Below, piece after piece: positions 19,001 through 27,171 of a stretch of DNA of 64,000 bases. The translations under genes and the position numbers were made by a program. The notes beneath the pieces are model-generated. The model saw only the letters and a list, made by a program, of their open reading frames with translations. It ran no database searches and was not told the DNA's origin. Within the stretch, counting starts at the first letter, position 1. Every line of letters starts with the position of its first letter. The stretch is from CAWFGW01 sp963849955 (GTDB lineage Bacteria > Bacteroidota > Bacteroidia > Cytophagales > JAAEPT01). The stretch spans positions 1 through 64,000 of the forward strand of contig CAWKJU010000022.1 in NCBI GenBank assembly GCA_963849955.1. Reading direction: 5' to 3'.

Positions 19001-21251
19001 AAGCACCATTTAACACTTCTTTACCAGTAAAATAAATAGAAGCTCCTTTATTCGCATCAAAATGTGGGTAGCGTGGGTCGCGTTTTTTTCCCGATTTATT
19101 TCCTGGTTCGTCAAGGGTAAGTGTCCCCGAAGAATAGGTTAATTTATTATCAAGAATTTTCTTATCAATGACTTTGCCTGTAATGCTGTCTCTCACTTCC
19201 ACATAAAACTCAATAGAATCAATATCGACTAATTGAATATCGTAAGCTGAATGACTGTAGTTAAAATTTTTCCCGATGAACCGATAGTTATTCGTTGTAA
19301 TCATCCCATCAGCTATAAAATCCCTGTTTTCCTTTATTGTAATCTTTCTATCGGTAGGGTACAATACAACATTCAATGAATCACTTATAATAAACTCATC
19401 CACCCCATAAACTGTCAAATCGCTATTTTGAAGGTTTAAAACACCATTAGCTCCACCTGGATCTACCGAGCGAATAGAATAATAATCATAATCTGTTTTG
19501 TTTCTTCTTGCTAAAAGATAGTGTTGTGCTTTTTCCTTTATGATAATCAGACCTGCTTTTGGCTCATAGTCAATATAACCTGCTTGCATTAAACCAGACA
19601 TGGCTGACTTCACTTGATTTAAATCTTGTTTATACGCTTTTGCAAGTTCTTCTGCATAGAATGAAAATTTATTCTTTTGATAAGCATAATTGGTTGCCAT
19701 TTGTAAAGGATGAAAAGGATATAGGCCTTGCAATTGCGCATATCGCTTCAATTGAAAATTGTCAAAGGAATCAAAATAAGCAGCCACTTCATTTTTTGCA
19801 CTGATGTTGGTAAACCGAAGAACAGTATCTGCTAGATTCCAATATATGGCATCCGCTAATATTTCGATTTGATGATAACTATCCTTAAAAGGAGTGGCTT
19901 TAAACTTACTTTTGTTTTTATAAAGTTTTAAATCTTGCGTTTTTTGGTCATAATCTAAACGAATTCCAGGGTGATATATCGAATCTCCATGTTCATAAAT
20001 TGTGACCGCGACAGGGTAACCAACTATAGAAGAATCTCCCATTTCAAAATCTTTTGCTTGGGCACGAAATTTTAGGGTATCTTGAAATGAAACTTCTATT
20101 TTACATTTTCCACCACTTAACGAAGAACTGTGTATTGATTTTCCTTTAAGAGAAAAACCACCCTTATAGTTAATGTTTTCACCTAAATCTTTAATAACTA
20201 CATTGCTCTTATAGGACATAAATCTTGGGTAAGATTTGTCGTTCACATTTTTAACTGATTCAACTTGGTATTCAAATATACCTTCAACTTCACCGTCAAA
20301 TTTTTGTGGATAGGTTAATGATACGCCTTCGGCTTCTATTTTTGAGCTATTGATAAAAAAGGTGTATTTATCAAACGCTACTTTAACCTCTTCCGAAAGT
20401 CCAGCGCTTGTCCAATTAAACGTGCCTCCTTCGCCTATCATCTGGCTTTTGTCCAATAGTAAACTCGCATTCGTTCCCTTAATAGTAACGGCAGAGTCTC
20501 CACCAGAAAGCATGGTGATATCTACATTCTCGAATTGTATCACTGCCCCTTTTGCAGGAGGAATATAAGTTTCTGCTTCAAAAACTAAATCTAAAGCTGA
20601 GGAAGTAGTTTCTGTTGAAGATTCTTCTTCAAAATCGTCCATTGTACCCCATGAGTCCTCTGTAGCTTCTTCATCCCAAGAATCCCACGCATTATCATTT
20701 CCCCATCCTTCATCGGCAGTTTCTTCTTTTACTTCTTCTTCAAAAACCTCCTCTTCAACTAATACCGGCTGTTCAACAAAATGGATCTTGAAGCTCCCTC
20801 CAGAAACCACATATGTATGCTTATTATCAGAATAAATGGTGTCAGATTTTAAAAACTGGATTAAATTATCGTACGTTTGACTCATTGCCTTTCCTTTCGG
20901 AACAGTCTCAATAATTTTCTTTTGCATAATTATCAACGAATCAATAGCTGAACCAGTTAATCCTTTCTTATTAATTGCAAAGTTGATGATGTCTAAATTT
21001 TGTATGTATGTTGGGATGATGGGCAAACCACCCCTTTTCAAGGCTACAATCAGTTCAACAAATCGCTTTTTCTGTTCATCATTCAACTGACCTCCTTCCC
21101 ACAGAGTTTTAAACTCGGTACTGGATTGTATGCCGCTCGGGTTTTTCTTTGCTTTTACTTCTTCATGGATTTCATCAAAAAATTTACCCTGACTATAAAC
21201 CAAGGAACTAGATAAAAAAATCAGGAAAATAGCTAAAAGCTTATTTGTCAT
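16086..21251 (-). CDS. giant exported protein of unknown function with acidic tail
   Basis: A 1721-residue protein I do not recognise. A signal peptide (MTNKLLAIFLIFLSSSLVYSQ) shows export. An acidic, Trp-containing segment lies at 165-213 (GWGNDNAWDSWDEEA). Residues ~220-1540 look almost wholly beta-rich, with recurring short strands and turn residues. A helical patch at about 522-585 resembles a winged helix (EELAKAYKQDLNQVKSAM then QAGYIDYEPKAGLIIIKEKA). From 1562 to the end is a Glu/Asp/Ser/Lys tail with an imperfect duplicated unit, EVLEGLEQLSEP and ELLEGLEQLSEP. No T9SS sorting tail is visible. It is 3 bp downstream of prmA, so it probably shares the tpiA-DUF6150-prmA transcript. Confidence 0.85.
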   Translation of the reverse strand: MTNKLLAIFLIFLSSSLVYSQGKFFDEIHEEVKAKKNPSGIQSSTEFKTLWEGGQLNDEQKKRFVELIVALKRGGLPIIPTYIQNLDIINFAINKKGLTGSAIDSLIIMQKKIIETVPKGKAMSQTYDNLIQFLKSDTIYSDNKHTYVVSGGSFKIHFVEQPVLVEEEVFEEEVKEETADEGWGNDNAWDSWDEEATEDSWGTMDDFEEESSTETTSSALDLVFEAETYIPPAKGAVIQFENVDITMLSGGDSAVTIKGTNASLLLDKSQMIGEGGTFNWTSAGLSEEVKVAFDKYTFFINSSKIEAEGVSLTYPQKFDGEVEGIFEYQVESVKNVNDKSYPRFMSYKSNVVIKDLGENINYKGGFSLKGKSIHSSSLSGGKCKIEVSFQDTLKFRAQAKDFEMGDSSIVGYPVAVTIYEHGDSIYHPGIRLDYDQKTQDLKLYKNKSKFKATPFKDSYHQIEILADAIYWNLADTVLRFTNISAKNEVAAYFDSFDNFQLKRYAQLQGLYPFHPLQMATNYAYQKNKFSFYAEELAKAYKQDLNQVKSAMSGLMQAGYIDYEPKAGLIIIKEKAQHYLLARRNKTDYDYYSIRSVDPGGANGVLNLQNSDLTVYGVDEFIISDSLNVVLYPTDRKITIKENRDFIADGMITTNNYRFIGKNFNYSHSAYDIQLVDIDSIEFYVEVRDSITGKVIDKKILDNKLTYSSGTLTLDEPGNKSGKKRDPRYPHFDANKGASIYFTGKEVLNGAYDSSIYYKIPPFDVDSMSGDLSSITFDGTFISGGVFPDIEQKMEIQKDLSFGFKRDAPEEGYPIYGGKGRFFGSISMDSRGLRGKGRIEMGSAVIESKDFVFYPDSMEAIGEHAYAKAINEGPNTAPNMTVDDYELKWNVSKDRLALSSYSSPIYLYDSLAKLNGTVVMSASKGMSGQGILETEGSLVISQDFSFKKENYVGRNSQFEILSDVEGKPALRSDLVRVDMNIKKGIANFNPEEKGFASNEFPYLQYKTSIDNGVWDMNARTVTMRMPEGEDISKSYFYSTKKSQDSLVFNAEGAIYYMDSLKMVVSGVPEVRVVDASIIPDKGILVIGEKANIDSLHNAVIVMDTTNKFHRLFDANIKINSKNNFAGNAKYQFVNFEKDTLAIEFDKFELIERTISKKKTELYTKAKGNVSPEDTFFLAPKIQYQGEATMESDKKNLDLDGYVKLNLEGMEESSEWIKYERHDTLDEVRIPISQDSEGNDNSFTGIVYSTGHKKLYPVFVGKKKSDGDFVIFHAENMLTYDFSTQEFEVSTEKRLHNEEYAGNFFAYHEGKKKYRYSGKFDLLDKEDIDVGNVDVRFGGFGETRILDSLYKIRGVAIVYFNVPSIDKLGKHIAEGVRLLSLPKKIRKNDSLYVAVANLQENKAAVNYKNTLEKSYDPLYKQIKGMDAAIGFYDLNLKWNSDKNAWHSVGKLGVSNIGKNDISTYLDGIVEIKNTNNGPDVNIYIALTESMWCYFSYSQSSLLAMSSYKEFDDEIASKSESAKNASRGLYYFALADDSDLNRFTKRFATDYGAEQMEVKTSYPIIQEEEEEIEDQFSDEELFESDEVEESKKKRKKSESGFLDQVLEEELEEEVIEDDEPAEELDKQEENKNKDEEDEVLEGLEQLSEPTNNKVDKKSEEEELLEGLEQLSEPVETESSEEESTDEEEFFVEEEVEEDSEEEDSDNKKKKKGKKEKDSSDEDEN

Positions 21252-21254
21252 ATC

Positions 21255-22094
21255 CTATTTATTCTTTTTCAATCGCAGCGAAACCCAACCGTCTTTTTCT
21301 TTCTGATTTTCAAGGGACAGATCATGTTTTTTCGCTTCATACATCAAGTCTTCAATGTCTTTTTCATAGAAGCCACTTAAGACAAGATAGCCATTTTCTT
21401 GAAGAATATTAGCAAAGTGCTGAATATCTTGAAGCAAAACATTTTTATTGATGTTCGCTAAAATTACCTCATAAGGACGATTTGGAATGGCTACATCTAC
21501 TTCTCCTACACTAATATTAACAGTTTCTGTATTGTTTAACGAAAAATTATCTACTGCATTATTATAAGACCAATCATCAATGTCATAGGCAAAAACTTCG
21601 CTAGCACCCAGCTTAGCTGCCATGATTGCCAATACGCCTGTTCCACAGCCAGCGTCTAACACTTTTTTACCTTGAATGTCCATGTCCAGTTCATGAAGCA
21701 ACATCATGCTTGTGGTGGCGTGATGTCCTGTTCCAAAAGACATTCGGGGGTTAATCACTATATCGTATTTATATTCCTTATCAGGAACGTGAAATGAAGC
21801 CCTAACGATGCATTCATCACTGATGATGCTTTGTTCAAAGTTTTTCTCCCACTCTTCGTTCCAGTTTTTGTTTTCTAACTCTGAAACAGAATAGTTAAAT
21901 TCCACGACATCTTCATATTGCTGCTGCAAGTCTTTGATGACTTCTTCATCAAACTCATCAATTAAAATATAAGCTTGTACACCTGTCTCTGTTTCCTGAA
22001 AGGAATCATAACCGTGCTGATCTAATTCAGCTATGATTAAATCTGAAAATTCAGCTGAAATTTCAAAGTTGACTTCTAAATATAATGCTGCCAT
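21255..22094 (-). CDS. prmA: ribosomal protein L11 methyltransferase
   Basis: PrmA uses S-adenosylmethionine to methylate ribosomal protein L11 in the cytoplasm. The 279-residue product carries the SAM-binding motif I DAGCGTGVLAIMAAKLGA at about 141-158. The PrmA-type block PRMSFGTGHHATT lies just before it, and the catalytic-site-like LANINKNVL near 213. The start immediately follows the DUF6150 gene stop (adjacent bases), indicating one operon with tpiA and the DUF6150 gene. Confidence 0.95.
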   Translation of the reverse strand: MAALYLEVNFEISAEFSDLIIAELDQHGYDSFQETETGVQAYILIDEFDEEVIKDLQQQYEDVVEFNYSVSELENKNWNEEWEKNFEQSIISDECIVRASFHVPDKEYKYDIVINPRMSFGTGHHATTSMMLLHELDMDIQGKKVLDAGCGTGVLAIMAAKLGASEVFAYDIDDWSYNNAVDNFSLNNTETVNISVGEVDVAIPNRPYEVILANINKNVLLQDIQHFANILQENGYLVLSGFYEKDIEDLMYEAKKHDLSLENQKEKDGWVSLRLKKNK

Positions 22095-22439
22095 TTAATT
22101 ACAGGTTGCGAAGGCTTGAACATCCGTATAAAAAATGCTGAAATCAGCCAAACCCTGTTCCTTTTCTAGGTATAAAATATAATCAGCAAAACCCCGCTCT
22201 TCTGTAATATACCACAAACCACTATCGTCTGCCATCATGTGATTTTCTTCTTCAAAAACCACGACATCAGCAAAACCCTCTGTGGTAGTGACGTATACTG
22301 AGTAGTCAGCTAACTCTTTATTTTTTTCAAAATAAATAGCTCCAAACACTCGACAGTAATCAACCTGAGGTTTAACATTGATGCCTGACTTTACAGGCAT
22401 CAATATTAGTAATAGTCCTATTGAAATAAGGAATCTCAA
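22095..22439 (-). CDS. DUF6150-type exported repeat protein
   Basis: A 114-residue exported protein with a short hydrophobic signal (MRFLISIGLLLILMPVKSG). The mature part is a row of about five units of ~14-15 residues built around an A-D core: ELADYSVYV, GFADVVVFE, MMADDSGLWYI, GFADYILYL and GLADFSIFY. It ends in AFATCN. This pattern matches the family known as DUF6150, of unknown function. A Cys occurs near the start of the repeats (DYCRVFG) and one near the C-terminus, possibly paired. It abuts tpiA on one side and prmA on the other with no spacer. Confidence 0.78.
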   Translation of the reverse strand: MRFLISIGLLLILMPVKSGINVKPQVDYCRVFGAIYFEKNKELADYSVYVTTTEGFADVVVFEEENHMMADDSGLWYITEERGFADYILYLEKEQGLADFSIFYTDVQAFATCN

Positions 22440-23198
22440 TTAGAATGATTTAATTATTTCCACAAAATCAGCAGCTTTCAATGAAGCACCACCAATCAAA
22501 CCACCATCAACGTCTGGGCAAGCAAACAATTCTTGTGCATTGGATGGTTTACAGCTTCCTCCGTACAATAATGAAGTTGCTTTTGCAGAACCTTCACCGT
22601 ATTTAGAAGCGATATGATCACGTAACACTTTATGCATTTCTTGTGCTTGTTCTGTGCTTGCAGTTACGCCTGTTCCTATTGCCCAGATTGGTTCATATGC
22701 AATTACTACTTTAGAAAATTGCTCTTCGCTTAAGTCAAATAAACCATCTGTTAATTGTTGTTTAACAAAATCAAAGTGAATACCTGCTTCTCTTTGAGAC
22801 AAAGTCTCACCACAACAAAAAATTGGTGTTAGCCCACTTGCTAATACAGCTTTTACTTTTTCAGCTAGAAACTCATCGGATTCGTTAAAGTATTCTCTTC
22901 GTTCACTATGACCCAATATCACATATTCGATACCAGCAGACTTCAGCATAGATGGTGAAACTTCACCAGTGTACGCGCCAGAATCTTTAGAATAACAGTT
23001 TTGCGCTCCAACTTTTATGTCAGACTTAGCTACTTTCTGTTGCACAGGAATTAAGTTGATCATCGTTGGGCAAACCACTACAGTTACGTTGTTTACTTTT
23101 TCTTTTGTTAATAAATCAACTAACTCACCAGCTAGTTCTATAGAGGCTTCTACATTATTATTCAACTTCCAATTTCCTGCTACAATTTTCTTTCCCAT
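22440..23198 (-). CDS. tpiA: triosephosphate isomerase
   Basis: Interconverts dihydroxyacetone phosphate and glyceraldehyde 3-phosphate in glycolysis and gluconeogenesis. The 252-residue barrel shows the substrate Lys in GNWKLNN (K11), catalytic His in LGHSERR (H97), and catalytic Glu in AYEPIWAIGTG (E169). The phosphate-binding YGGSCKPSN and DGGLIGGASL blocks come near the end. It heads the tpiA-DUF6150-prmA-giant protein series. Confidence 0.97.
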   Translation of the reverse strand: MGKKIVAGNWKLNNNVEASIELAGELVDLLTKEKVNNVTVVVCPTMINLIPVQQKVAKSDIKVGAQNCYSKDSGAYTGEVSPSMLKSAGIEYVILGHSERREYFNESDEFLAEKVKAVLASGLTPIFCCGETLSQREAGIHFDFVKQQLTDGLFDLSEEQFSKVVIAYEPIWAIGTGVTASTEQAQEMHKVLRDHIASKYGEGSAKATSLLYGGSCKPSNAQELFACPDVDGGLIGGASLKAADFVEIIKSF

Positions 23199-23223
23199 GA
23201 TATTATTTTTCTTTTATAGAATT

Positions 23224-23231
23224 CAAAGATA
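23224..23231 (-). promoter_or_regulatory. candidate -7 element for tpiA
   Basis: Minus-strand TATCTTTG matches TAnnTTTG exactly, 25 bp upstream of the tpiA ATG in the 35-bp gap after uvrA. No well-spaced upstream TTG is clear. Confidence 0.45.
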
Positions 23232-23233
23232 AT

Positions 23234-26047
23234 TTATTCAACAAAAACGGACTTACTTTTCTCTAATTTTTCTGCCAAGTATTTAGCAGTATATCCTTTT
23301 CCATTTTTCACTAATTCCTCTGGCGTCCCTACACCCATAATCGTACCACCATTTTCTCCTCCTTCGGGACCTAAGTCAATTAACCAATCAGCACACTTCA
23401 CTACTTCTTGGTTGTGCTCAATTACTATCAACGAATGTCCAATGTCTACTAGTGCATTGAAAGCCGTTAATAATTTTTTAATGTCGTGAAAATGTAAACC
23501 TGTAGTGGGTTCATCAAAGATAAAAAGAGTGGGATCTTCAGACACGCCCTTACTTAAGAAATAAGCTAACTTCACACGTTGTGCCTCACCTCCTGACAAA
23601 GAGGAAGAAGATTGGCCTAAGGTGATGTAACCTAAACCCACCCGTTGAAGTGGCATTAATTTTTCTATCAACTTAGGTTGTTTTTGAAAAAAAATGATTG
23701 CCTCGTCAACTGTCAATTTCAATACTTCTGAAATACTTTTTCCTTCATACTCAACTTCGACAACTTCTTGTTTAAATCGCTTTCCTTTGCAACTCTCACA
23801 GGTCAATCGAATGTCTGCCATAAACTGCATTTCTATAGTGACTTCTCCTTCGCCTTGACATAAATCACAACGGCCACCATCTACATTAAACGAAAAGTGT
23901 GCAGGCTTATATCCTCGTTGTTTTGCCAAGGGCTGGTCAGCATATAAGGCTCTAATTTGATCATAGGCTTTGATATAAGTCACAGGGTTAGAGCGTGACG
24001 ATTTACCAATGGGGTTTTGATCCACAAACTCAACTTTTTGAATTCTATCTAGACTTCCTTCTAACAACCTGTATTTAGATTTAACATCTATAAATTCCCC
24101 AAACCGTTTTTTTAAAGCAGGATATAAAATTTGTTTTATCAAAGTCGATTTCCCTGAGCCTGACACACCAGTTATTACGGTAAGTGTGTTGAGCGGAAAG
24201 TCCACATCTACATTTTTAAGATTATTTTCCTGGGCTCCTTTAATAGAAATTTTTTCTAACCATTTTCTTCGTTTAGAAGGTACCTCAATGGTTAAGCTGC
24301 CGGAAAGATATTGTGCGGTGTATGACTCTGAACCAGGCATCTGGTCGAGGGTGCCTTCAAATATTAACTCCCCTCCGTGACTACCAGCATCTGGACCAAT
24401 ATCTAAAATTTGATCTGCTGCGCGCATCACCTCCTCCTCATGTTCTACCACAATAACCGTGTTACCCATGTCGCGCAATTCAAGTAACACATCAATGAGT
24501 TGAGTAGTATCTCTAGGATGCAAACCAATACTTGGTTCATCTAAAATATACATGGATCCTACTAAAGCACTACCTAAAGAAGTGGCAAGTTTTATACGCT
24601 GAAACTCTCCACCAGAAAGTGTTTGTGTTAATCTATTTAAAGTCAAATAACCTAATCCGACTTGGTTAATGTATTTAAGTCGATTCTTAATTTCATTTAA
24701 GATGCGCTTAGCTATTTTTTCTTCGTGTGCAGTTAGTTTTATTTCATCAAAATGAATCGCTAAACGATTAATAGGAAGCAACACCAACTCCGTTAAATGT
24801 TTCTTGTCAATTTTGACGTATTGGGTATCTGCTCGCAGACGAGTCCCTTTACAGTCGGGACATACAGTTCTTCCGCGATAGCGTGAAAGCATGACACGGT
24901 ATTGAATTTTGTGGGTTTGTGACTCTAAAAATTTAAAGAACTTATGAAGCCCATCAAAGTATTTATTGCCTTTCCAAATCAGTGCTTTATGCTCTTCGTC
25001 TAATTCATTGAATGGTCGATGAATAGGAAAATCGAATTCAATACCTTTCTTAATTAAAGGAACTAACCACTGACCCATTTTTTCGCCTTTCCAGGGAGCT
25101 ATCGCACCTTCATACACTGATAGCGATTTATCTGGAATTACTAAATCTTCATCTATTCCCAAGACATGCCCAAAACCGTCACAGGTTTTGCAAGCACCAT
25201 ATGGATTATTAAAGCTAAAAAAATTAGTCGTTGGCTCTTCGAACTTAATTCCATCTAACTCAAAGCGATCTGAAAATTGACGTTGCAATCCCCCTAATAC
25301 CTGAATGCTACACGTACCCTCCCCTTCAAAAAAAGCGGTTTGAACGGAGTCTGCTATACGAAATTGATTCGCCTCATCCCCCCCAGCAACTACTCGGTCT
25401 ATAATTATTTGTACTTCGTTGAAATTTTTTGCCTCGGCAAGAATTTCTTCAATGAGTTGTACTTCATCATCTCTCCACACACGAGAAAATCCTTTTTGAA
25501 GAAGAATTTCCAACTCTTGTTTTATTTTTCTTCCCCTGTCCACTAAGGGGGCAAGTACCATTAACTTTGTACCTTCCTGATGAGAATTTACAAACTCTAC
25601 TACATCTGTAACGTCATCTTTTTTTACCACTTCACCAGAAATTGGTGAATACGTCACGCCAATTCTAGCATATAAAAGTTTGAGGTAGTCATAAATCTCA
25701 GTGGTGGTACCAACAGTCGATCGTGGGTTTTTTGAAGAAACTTTTTGCTCAATGGCAATGGCAGGTGAAACCCCCTTAATATAATCCACATCGGGTTTTT
25801 CCATTCTACCTAAAAACTGGCGTGCATAGGAACTTAAACTTTCCACATACATCCGTTGGCCTTCGGCAAACAAAGTATCGAAGGCAAGGGAGGATTTACC
25901 TGACCCTGAGACTCCTGTCACCACTGTCAGTTTGTTTCTAGGAATAGCAACAGATAGGTTTTTAAGGTTATTTACCCTTGCCCCCTTAATGATGATATAC
26001 TCCTTGGGGTCCAACTGCTCCAACTCTTTCTCTGTGAATAAGCCCAT
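23234..26047 (-). CDS. uvrA: excinuclease ABC subunit A
   Basis: UvrA is the damage-recognising ABC-type ATPase of nucleotide excision repair, working with UvrB and UvrC. In 937 residues it has both nucleotide-binding halves. The first Walker A GVSGSGKSSLAFDT starts at 45; the second, GVSGSGKSTLIK, lies near 640. Two LSGGE-type signatures are present (TLSGGEFQRIKLA and SLSGGEAQRVKLA). Zinc-finger cysteines are seen in CKTCDGFGHV, CPDCKGTRL and CDLCQGEGE/CESCKGKRF. It is oriented toward tpiA with a 35-bp gap. Confidence 0.97.
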   Translation of the reverse strand: MGLFTEKELEQLDPKEYIIIKGARVNNLKNLSVAIPRNKLTVVTGVSGSGKSSLAFDTLFAEGQRMYVESLSSYARQFLGRMEKPDVDYIKGVSPAIAIEQKVSSKNPRSTVGTTTEIYDYLKLLYARIGVTYSPISGEVVKKDDVTDVVEFVNSHQEGTKLMVLAPLVDRGRKIKQELEILLQKGFSRVWRDDEVQLIEEILAEAKNFNEVQIIIDRVVAGGDEANQFRIADSVQTAFFEGEGTCSIQVLGGLQRQFSDRFELDGIKFEEPTTNFFSFNNPYGACKTCDGFGHVLGIDEDLVIPDKSLSVYEGAIAPWKGEKMGQWLVPLIKKGIEFDFPIHRPFNELDEEHKALIWKGNKYFDGLHKFFKFLESQTHKIQYRVMLSRYRGRTVCPDCKGTRLRADTQYVKIDKKHLTELVLLPINRLAIHFDEIKLTAHEEKIAKRILNEIKNRLKYINQVGLGYLTLNRLTQTLSGGEFQRIKLATSLGSALVGSMYILDEPSIGLHPRDTTQLIDVLLELRDMGNTVIVVEHEEEVMRAADQILDIGPDAGSHGGELIFEGTLDQMPGSESYTAQYLSGSLTIEVPSKRRKWLEKISIKGAQENNLKNVDVDFPLNTLTVITGVSGSGKSTLIKQILYPALKKRFGEFIDVKSKYRLLEGSLDRIQKVEFVDQNPIGKSSRSNPVTYIKAYDQIRALYADQPLAKQRGYKPAHFSFNVDGGRCDLCQGEGEVTIEMQFMADIRLTCESCKGKRFKQEVVEVEYEGKSISEVLKLTVDEAIIFFQKQPKLIEKLMPLQRVGLGYITLGQSSSSLSGGEAQRVKLAYFLSKGVSEDPTLFIFDEPTTGLHFHDIKKLLTAFNALVDIGHSLIVIEHNQEVVKCADWLIDLGPEGGENGGTIMGVGTPEELVKNGKGYTAKYLAEKLEKSKSVFVE

Positions 26048-26135
26048 GTGGCAATCTACTCTTTTTTTGTGATTTGAAAGTTACCTCTTATGCTGATTTT
26101 GTATAAACCGAAACAATTACAGAATGGTTTCTGTT

Positions 26136-26162
26136 TTGTGAAATGAAAATCTATTATCTTTG
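26136..26162 (+). promoter_or_regulatory. Bacteroidota-type promoter for the sigma-factor gene
   Basis: TTG at 26136-26138 and an exact TATCTTTG at 26155-26162 are 16 bases apart, close to the usual TTG/TAnnTTTG spacing. The start codon lies 69 bp downstream, leaving a leader. Confidence 0.6.
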
Positions 26163-26231
26163 AGTAGATCGTAAATTAATTATTCACTCTAACCCATACA
26201 ATATCGATATAGAACTCTACGTTACCAATTT

Positions 26232-26846
26232 GTGAATACAGAAATGATAGAAAACGTATTGAGTGATGCACAACTAGTGTCGCAGTATAAAAATGGACAG
26301 GAGTCTGCTTTTGCTGAGCTTTTAAATAGACACAAGCGTAAAGTTTACACAACTATAGTGCTTATCGTTAAAGACCGCTACATCGCGGAAGATCTACTTC
26401 AGGAAAGTTTTATTAAAGCGATTGATCGCATCAAGCGAGGAAAGTACAATGAAGAAGGGAAGTTTGCGCCTTGGATCGCCCGAATTGCATACAACTTAGC
26501 CATTGATCACTTCCGAAGACAAAAACGTTACCCCACTATTTTAACTGAAGATGGTTCCAATGTATTTAATACCATGGAATTTTGCGAATCTTCTTTTGAA
26601 GACCAACAAATAAAAGAAGATACCCATAAACGTGTCCGTGCATTGATAGAAACCTTACCAGAGTCTCAAAAAGAAGTGTTGGTTATGCGGCATTATGCCG
26701 AAATGAGTTTTCAAGAAATTGCGGAAGCTACGGGAGTAAGTATTAACACTGCTTTAGGCAGAATGCGCTATGCGCTTATTAACCTTAGAAAAAAAATGAA
26801 TCAAACAAATACTTTAGCGTATGATAAAAACAACTACCCAACATGA
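26232..26846 (+). CDS. sigma-70 family RNA polymerase sigma factor (ECF-like)
   Basis: Directs RNA polymerase to a subset of promoters. The 204-residue protein has region 2 at about 20-100 (YIAEDLLQESFIKAIDRI, then WIARIAYNLAIDHFRRQKR). Region 4 covers about 140-195, with the helix-turn-helix MSFQEIAEATGVSINTALGRMRYAL. The size and lack of region 3 place it in the ECF-like group. The last 26 bp overlap the next small gene. The start codon in this frame reads GTG (MNTEM); a downstream ATG encoding MIEN is an alternative start four residues later. Confidence 0.9.
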   Translation: MNTEMIENVLSDAQLVSQYKNGQESAFAELLNRHKRKVYTTIVLIVKDRYIAEDLLQESFIKAIDRIKRGKYNEEGKFAPWIARIAYNLAIDHFRRQKRYPTILTEDGSNVFNTMEFCESSFEDQQIKEDTHKRVRALIETLPESQKEVLVMRHYAEMSFQEIAEATGVSINTALGRMRYALINLRKKMNQTNTLAYDKNNYPT

Positions 26847-27060
26847 CGTATTGCGATACGTGTACAACGAAACTTCGAAAAAGGAAAATTCCGAAATCGA
26901 ACAACAAATAATTTGTGATGACGAAAAATCCCAAGCATTCTTCGAATTCACTGACACTAAAAGAAAACTAGAAGAAACATTTTTCGAACCTTCAAAAAAA
27001 TCGATAGATGCAATTTTAGCTTTCTCGAAACTGTATGACAAATTAGAAACCGCTCGCTGA
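26821..27060 (+). CDS. small protein overlapping the sigma-factor gene
   Basis: A 79-residue cytoplasmic protein of unknown function, highly charged and predicted helical, with no membrane segment. It begins inside the sigma-factor gene with a 26-bp overlap in another frame, a strong sign of translational coupling. The position suggests a regulator or partner of the sigma factor, but it lacks a membrane segment and shows no recognisable anti-sigma motif. Its stop codon lies in the loop-to-stem junction of a terminator hairpin. Confidence 0.7.
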   Translation: MIKTTTQHDVLRYVYNETSKKENSEIEQQIICDDEKSQAFFEFTDTKRKLEETFFEPSKKSIDAILAFSKLYDKLETAR

Positions 27061-27070
27061 GCGGTTTTTT
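27048..27070 (+). terminator. terminator that includes the stop codon of the small gene
   Basis: AACCGCT (27048-27054) and AGCGGTT (27060-27066) form a seven-pair stem around CGCTG and are followed by a T run. The TGA stop at 27058-27060 is part of the hairpin, so a terminating ribosome would cover it. Confidence 0.85.
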
Positions 27071-27171
27071 TATGCTTTATAATTAACCACCATGTAAGGC
27101 GTTACCATTTTAGTATTTAAAGTATTAACACATGGAAAAGCAATTCGATTGTTGTAACTTTTCAATTCACC

